The position numbers were made by a program, and so were the translations under genes. From assembly GCA_965215035.1 (NCBI GenBank), contig OZ244040.1, positions 1,054,001-1,118,000 on the forward strand: DNA of 64,000 nt. The letters run 5' to 3'. The notes under the pieces were generated by a model that saw nothing but the letters and a program-made list of their open reading frames with translations, was not told where the DNA came from and ran no database searches. The stretch's first letter is position 1. Every line of letters begins with the position of its first letter. The stretch comes from Azophilus sp965215035 (GTDB taxonomy: Bacteria; Pseudomonadota; Gammaproteobacteria; Pseudomonadales; Azotimanducaceae). Shown here in pieces: positions 61,385-64,000 of this stretch.

Positions 61385-62923
61385 TTATGCCCGGGGCAGG
61401 CGGTAGCCCGCGCGTCCCGCCGGTGCGCTTTCGTCAAGGTCGGTGAGAACCAGCGGATCGAGCAGCACGACGGCACTACCGTCGTCGAGCCGCGTTGCAA
61501 GGCGCATTCCGCCGGTTCCCGATGCATCGCCCCGGGTGCGCCGCACCAGTACGTCCCGGCGATCGACAAGGGCATCCGCATGTACGGCAATGCGCCGCGC
61601 GCCGCGTTGCATCGGTATCACCACGGTGCGGGCGCCGTTTGGCGCACTTTCGTCATGCAGGCCCATGAACTCGCCGAGATAACGAAGCTCGTGGCAAGCG
61701 CCCCCTTGCTCAAAGGTGCCGGTTGCCTTCAGCCTGTGCATGGCATCGGCGGCTACGGTCACGATGTCTTCTACGTTACGGCTTGGTATGGCGTAGGCGT
61801 CGTCTCGCAGTTTCAGTATGAAGGCGTTCTCCACCGAAGCCGCGCAGGGTATGCGCAGGGAGAACGAAGTGCCCTTGCCGGGCACAAAAGATACTCCGAC
61901 CCGGCCCCCGAGCCGGTCGATAGCTACCCTTGCGGCGCTCAAACCAACCCCCCGGCCAGAGGTTTTCGTCACGATTTCCGCAGTCGACACGCCCGGCGCA
62001 AAGACCAGCTCCGCCGTCTCCAGATCGCCGGTGCGCGCATGTGTCGTCAGCGCACCCTTACCCAACGCCCATGTCCGCACCTCGTCGCAATCGATGCCCC
62101 CGCCATCATCCGCCACTTCGATAACGATCTCGCCATCCCGCACCCCGATGCGCAGGTCGATGCGGCCGGTCTCCGGCTTGCCGCGCCGCCGTCGCCACTC
62201 GGGCGTTTCGATGCCATGATCCACGGCGTTGCGCAGCATGTGCTCAATCGGCACCGCCAACCGCTTCAGAACGCCCCCGTTCAGTTCGACTTTCACATCG
62301 GCGGAATGCAACTCCACCCGCTTGCGCAGTTGCTCCCCAAGCTGCCGCACCACTAGGGACAACTTGGGCAGCAGGCGGCTGAAGGGAACGCTTTCCGTCA
62401 ACCCGAACTCCCTGTCGGGTGGGACGCCGGTGGCGATTGCCGTCCTTGCGCCACGCAGCGCTCGTGCCAATTGGTCTCTGTGGGCGCGCACCTCCCGGAA
62501 TACCTCCGCATTCGGGCGGTTTCCCGGGCCATGAGGTGCGGTCAGGAAAGTTTCGAATCCGTGTATCAGCTCGCCGAGTTCAACCAGGCTGCATAGCCGG
62601 GCACCCCCTTTGAGGGTATGAAGGCTTTCCAGCAACTCGCGAATGAGCAGCGCGTTGGCGGGCTCGCGGAACCAGCCACCGATGCTCCGATTCAGGGTGC
62701 CCATGATCTCGGTGGCTTCGTCGAAAAAGCTGTTGACCAGTTCCAGGTCGACGGCTTTCTTCGCACTCGCCCGCGTCGGCCCCCGGGCGCCTCGCCCCAG
62801 ATCCGGGTCGCCGACAACTCCAGCCTCCCGGGCGGGGAAGTCGGCCGCCTCCGTTACCGCCCCGTCCGCACCCCAATGGGCCCCGATCGATCTTCTGGCC
62901 GCAAACTCCCCTTGTTGATTCAT
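61385..62923 (-). CDS. CheA-like chemosensory histidine kinase without receiver domain
   Basis: The 512 residues contain an N-terminal Hpt domain with the phosphorylatable His102 in SLHTLKGGARL. A CheA-type ATPase domain follows: N box EHMLRNAVDHGIETPEWR (228-243), VADDGGGID (270-278) and SGRGVGLSA (322-330). A CheW-like regulatory domain covers the last 140 residues. It resembles the C-terminal half of ChpA/PilL proteins that control type IV pili, but it has one Hpt only and no response-regulator domain. No che or pil regulator genes lie next to it, though pilM-Q are in the window. Confidence 0.88.
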   Translation of the reverse strand: MNQQGEFAARRSIGAHWGADGAVTEAADFPAREAGVVGDPDLGRGARGPTRASAKKAVDLELVNSFFDEATEIMGTLNRSIGGWFREPANALLIRELLESLHTLKGGARLCSLVELGELIHGFETFLTAPHGPGNRPNAEVFREVRAHRDQLARALRGARTAIATGVPPDREFGLTESVPFSRLLPKLSLVVRQLGEQLRKRVELHSADVKVELNGGVLKRLAVPIEHMLRNAVDHGIETPEWRRRRGKPETGRIDLRIGVRDGEIVIEVADDGGGIDCDEVRTWALGKGALTTHARTGDLETAELVFAPGVSTAEIVTKTSGRGVGLSAARVAIDRLGGRVGVSFVPGKGTSFSLRIPCAASVENAFILKLRDDAYAIPSRNVEDIVTVAADAMHRLKATGTFEQGGACHELRYLGEFMGLHDESAPNGARTVVIPMQRGARRIAVHADALVDRRDVLVRRTRGDASGTGGMRLATRLDDGSAVVLLDPLVLTDLDESAPAGRAGYRLPRA

Positions 62924-63577
62924 CTATTGCTCGCGCCAGGGCCATCCCCAACTCGCCTACTAACCCTCGGCAAAGCCCTATATAGATGGTTTACGAACAT
63001 TCTTCGGAATCTAATGAGTTTTCTGAAATTTCATCTTAGGGGCGAACACTTTGGGATGGTCCTGATTACTCGCGCACTTCCCCTTGCGGCACCCGATACA
63101 GCTTGTAACAGGTTACACAGGCAAATCTAATCAGCCCTCTACACCGCCGCCTGTAGGAAAACCGCCCTATTGCGGATGTTCCAACGGCGGTATGCCGACA
63201 TCGCCACCCGCCCCCGGGGCGCGGAACCATGGCATTCGAACCGATGACGGGGCCCAGTGGTTGCCGCACGCTACGGTTTGCGGGTACTTCCATTAGGCAA
63301 GTTATAGCTTTTAGTTGATGGATGAGTTTGAAGGCGCATGCTCATCATACAGCTTTAGGATACGCAAATGACCACAGCGGGTTTACGGGTAGTGTATCAG
63401 TTTGCATCCCGAGCCCGCCGAATTCCCCGTGTGCCGTGCCCCCGCTCGGCCCACAAATTCAAACTGATACACTACCGAGCCGCAATGTAATAACGCGATT
63501 GTTACTTTGCTTGCAAAATCAACTACATATCGTATCTGATCCGGGCCACAGATCCTTGGGCGGCGGGAACCTCCCAC
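62924..63577. other. Gene-poor gap upstream of the CheA-like gene with two repeats
   Basis: The 654-base gap holds a family 1 repeat (63388-63476) and a family 3 repeat (63488-63594). The portion 62924-63387 has short open frames on both strands (63066-63293 minus, 63084-63296 plus), but neither resembles a known protein or has a good ribosome site. No RNA gene was seen. Confidence 0.4.
63388..63476. repeat. Family 1 palindromic repeat, copy F
   Basis: The 89-base copy has a perfect 17-base terminal inverted repeat: GGTAGTGTATCAGTTTG at the left and its exact inverse at the right. It is the best preserved of the six. It is followed within about 12 bases by a family 3 repeat. Confidence 0.9.
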
Positions 63578-63594
63578 TTAATCAGAGGTTTCCT
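63488..63594 (-). repeat. Family 3 repeat, copy 3 (3' of thrB, uninterrupted)
   Basis: On the minus strand it begins GGAAACCTCTGATTAAGTGG, where the thrB stop TAA is found, and continues through TCTGTGGCCCGGATCAGAT, GATATGTAGTTGATTTTGCA and AAAGTAACAATCGCGTTA. GGAAACCTC and GAGGTTCC at its start can pair. This is the intact site that shows the insertion in copy 1. Confidence 0.8.
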
Positions 63595-64000
63595 GGCCTC
63601 CCGGGCCGCCGCTTCCTAGGGCATCAAGGTTAAGGAAATGCGCGTTGCGGTCGACGACTATGGCCTTGAATTCGTCCGGGTCCTTGCATCGGGCCTTGCC
63701 GCCCGATTTTGTCTCCAGCGCAACCGTTAGGCGCGACAGCCAGAAGGCGAGCGCGGCGTACAGAAGAAAGCCCGGAAAGAAGCATCTCTCTAAAACGGCA
63801 AGTGGGCGGATTCGATCATAGGCGGCTACCAGGGCACCAACCCGCTCCGGGTCCAAGAGGCCGCCGGGCTGATTACACCAGTCGTTGGCGGCCACCGCCA
63901 GGTCGTAGACCAGATAGCCCCGCGCGGCGTGGTGGAAATCGACCACGCCCGTCAGCTCCGGCCCGTCGAACAGCACGTTGTCACGGAACAGGTCACCGTG
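63578..64000 (-). CDS. thrB: Homoserine kinase (APH-fold type), 5' part missing
   Basis: The frame is open to the window edge, giving 140 C-terminal residues. It reads HGDLFRDNVLFDGPELTGVVDFHHAARGYLVYDLAVAANDWCNQ, the catalytic HGDLFRDNVLF and DFHHA (DFxxA) of the gammaproteobacterial homoserine kinase of the aminoglycoside-phosphotransferase fold, rather than the GHMP type of E. coli. The family is about 320 residues. The last few residues (GGQETSD) and stop come from a family 3 repeat. Confidence 0.9.
   Translation of the reverse strand, partial: HGDLFRDNVLFDGPELTGVVDFHHAARGYLVYDLAVAANDWCNQPGGLLDPERVGALVAAYDRIRPLAVLERCFFPGFLLYAALAFWLSRLTVALETKSGGKARCKDPDEFKAIVVDRNAHFLNLDALGSGGPGGQETSD

Noticed and set aside
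63195..63290. A tRNA-like GGTTCGAAT on the minus strand near 63236
   Set aside because: The flanking bases do not make a T stem, and no acceptor or anticodon arm can be formed around it.
63066..63296. Two opposite 70-75 codon frames upstream of the CheA-like gene
   Set aside because: Neither has a good ribosome site or a recognisable motif, and each is the mirror of the other, as in non-coding GC-rich DNA.

Overview
The window is about 64 kb of GC-rich chromosomal DNA from a gammaproteobacterium. This rests on conserved gene orders rather than any marker-gene search: trkH-trkA-rsmB-fmt-def facing dprA-(purE)-tsaC-aroE; a monocistronic PBP1a gene facing pilMNOPQ-aroK-aroB; gltBD nearby; tkt-pgk; metK-metF. 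The GC content, frequent TTG and GTG starts and unusually dense small repeats in the intergenic spaces would fit a marine or host-associated (symbiont-like) lineage, but that is inference. No rRNA, tRNA, CRISPR array, phage or intact transposase was seen.

Layout. 1-8558: potassium uptake (trkH partial, trkA), translation start and rRNA/tRNA modification (rsmB, fmt, def, tsaC), DNA processing (dprA), purine (purE) and shikimate (aroE) genes. 8721-11158: heme A/O branch for cytochrome oxidase (a membrane-anchored hypothetical, ctaA, ctaB). 11170-13696: ergothioneine pair egtB-egtD. 14173-18729: MFS transporter, hisG, a flavin-nucleotide-binding protein and an SDR dehydrogenase. 19404-21313: aroA and a convergent TetR regulator between 103-bp inverted repeats. 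21880-25378: a SYLF lipoprotein, then an alkylation-repair operon (Ada-AlkA fusion plus Ogt) and a divergent ManA-like gene. 25700-28886: universal stress protein, MBL hydrolase, malate dehydrogenase, Nudix hydrolase. 29134-35159: glutamate synthase gltBD. 35201-42260: a coiled-coil membrane protein, aroB, aroK and the type IV pilus alignment complex and secretin (pilM-Q). 42456-49316: PBP1a, a secreted M48 protease, a truncated TonB-dependent receptor start, rpmE, an acyl-CoA synthetase remnant, and an NCS2 permease with an extra C-terminal domain. 49362-54842: priA, a secreted cyclase-family protein, an S9 oligopeptidase. 55088-61050: pgk, tkt, metK, metF. 61385-64000: a receiver-less CheA-like kinase and the 3' part of homoserine kinase thrB.

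The most unusual content is a set of small non-autonomous repeats. Family 1 has six copies of about 85 bp with the terminal inverted repeat GGTAGTGTATCAGTTTG, and two head-to-tail pairs bracket the usp gene in opposite orientation. Family 2 has four copies of about 90 bp with GTTGACGAACCACCAC-type ends. Family 3 has three copies of about 105 bp, each starting at the stop codon of a gene (egtD, rpmE, thrB) and each in the sense direction. One family 3 copy is split by a 216-bp element with its own inverted ends and a 7-bp target duplication, which an intact copy elsewhere in the window confirms. A 103-bp inverted repeat brackets aroA-tetR and carries aroA's ribosome binding site.

Working together: the core genes supply wall, nucleotide, aromatic amino acid and one-carbon metabolism. 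pilM-Q and the CheA-like kinase suggest surface motility or sensing. The ergothioneine, stress-protein and alkylation-repair genes suggest exposure to oxidative and alkylating stress.
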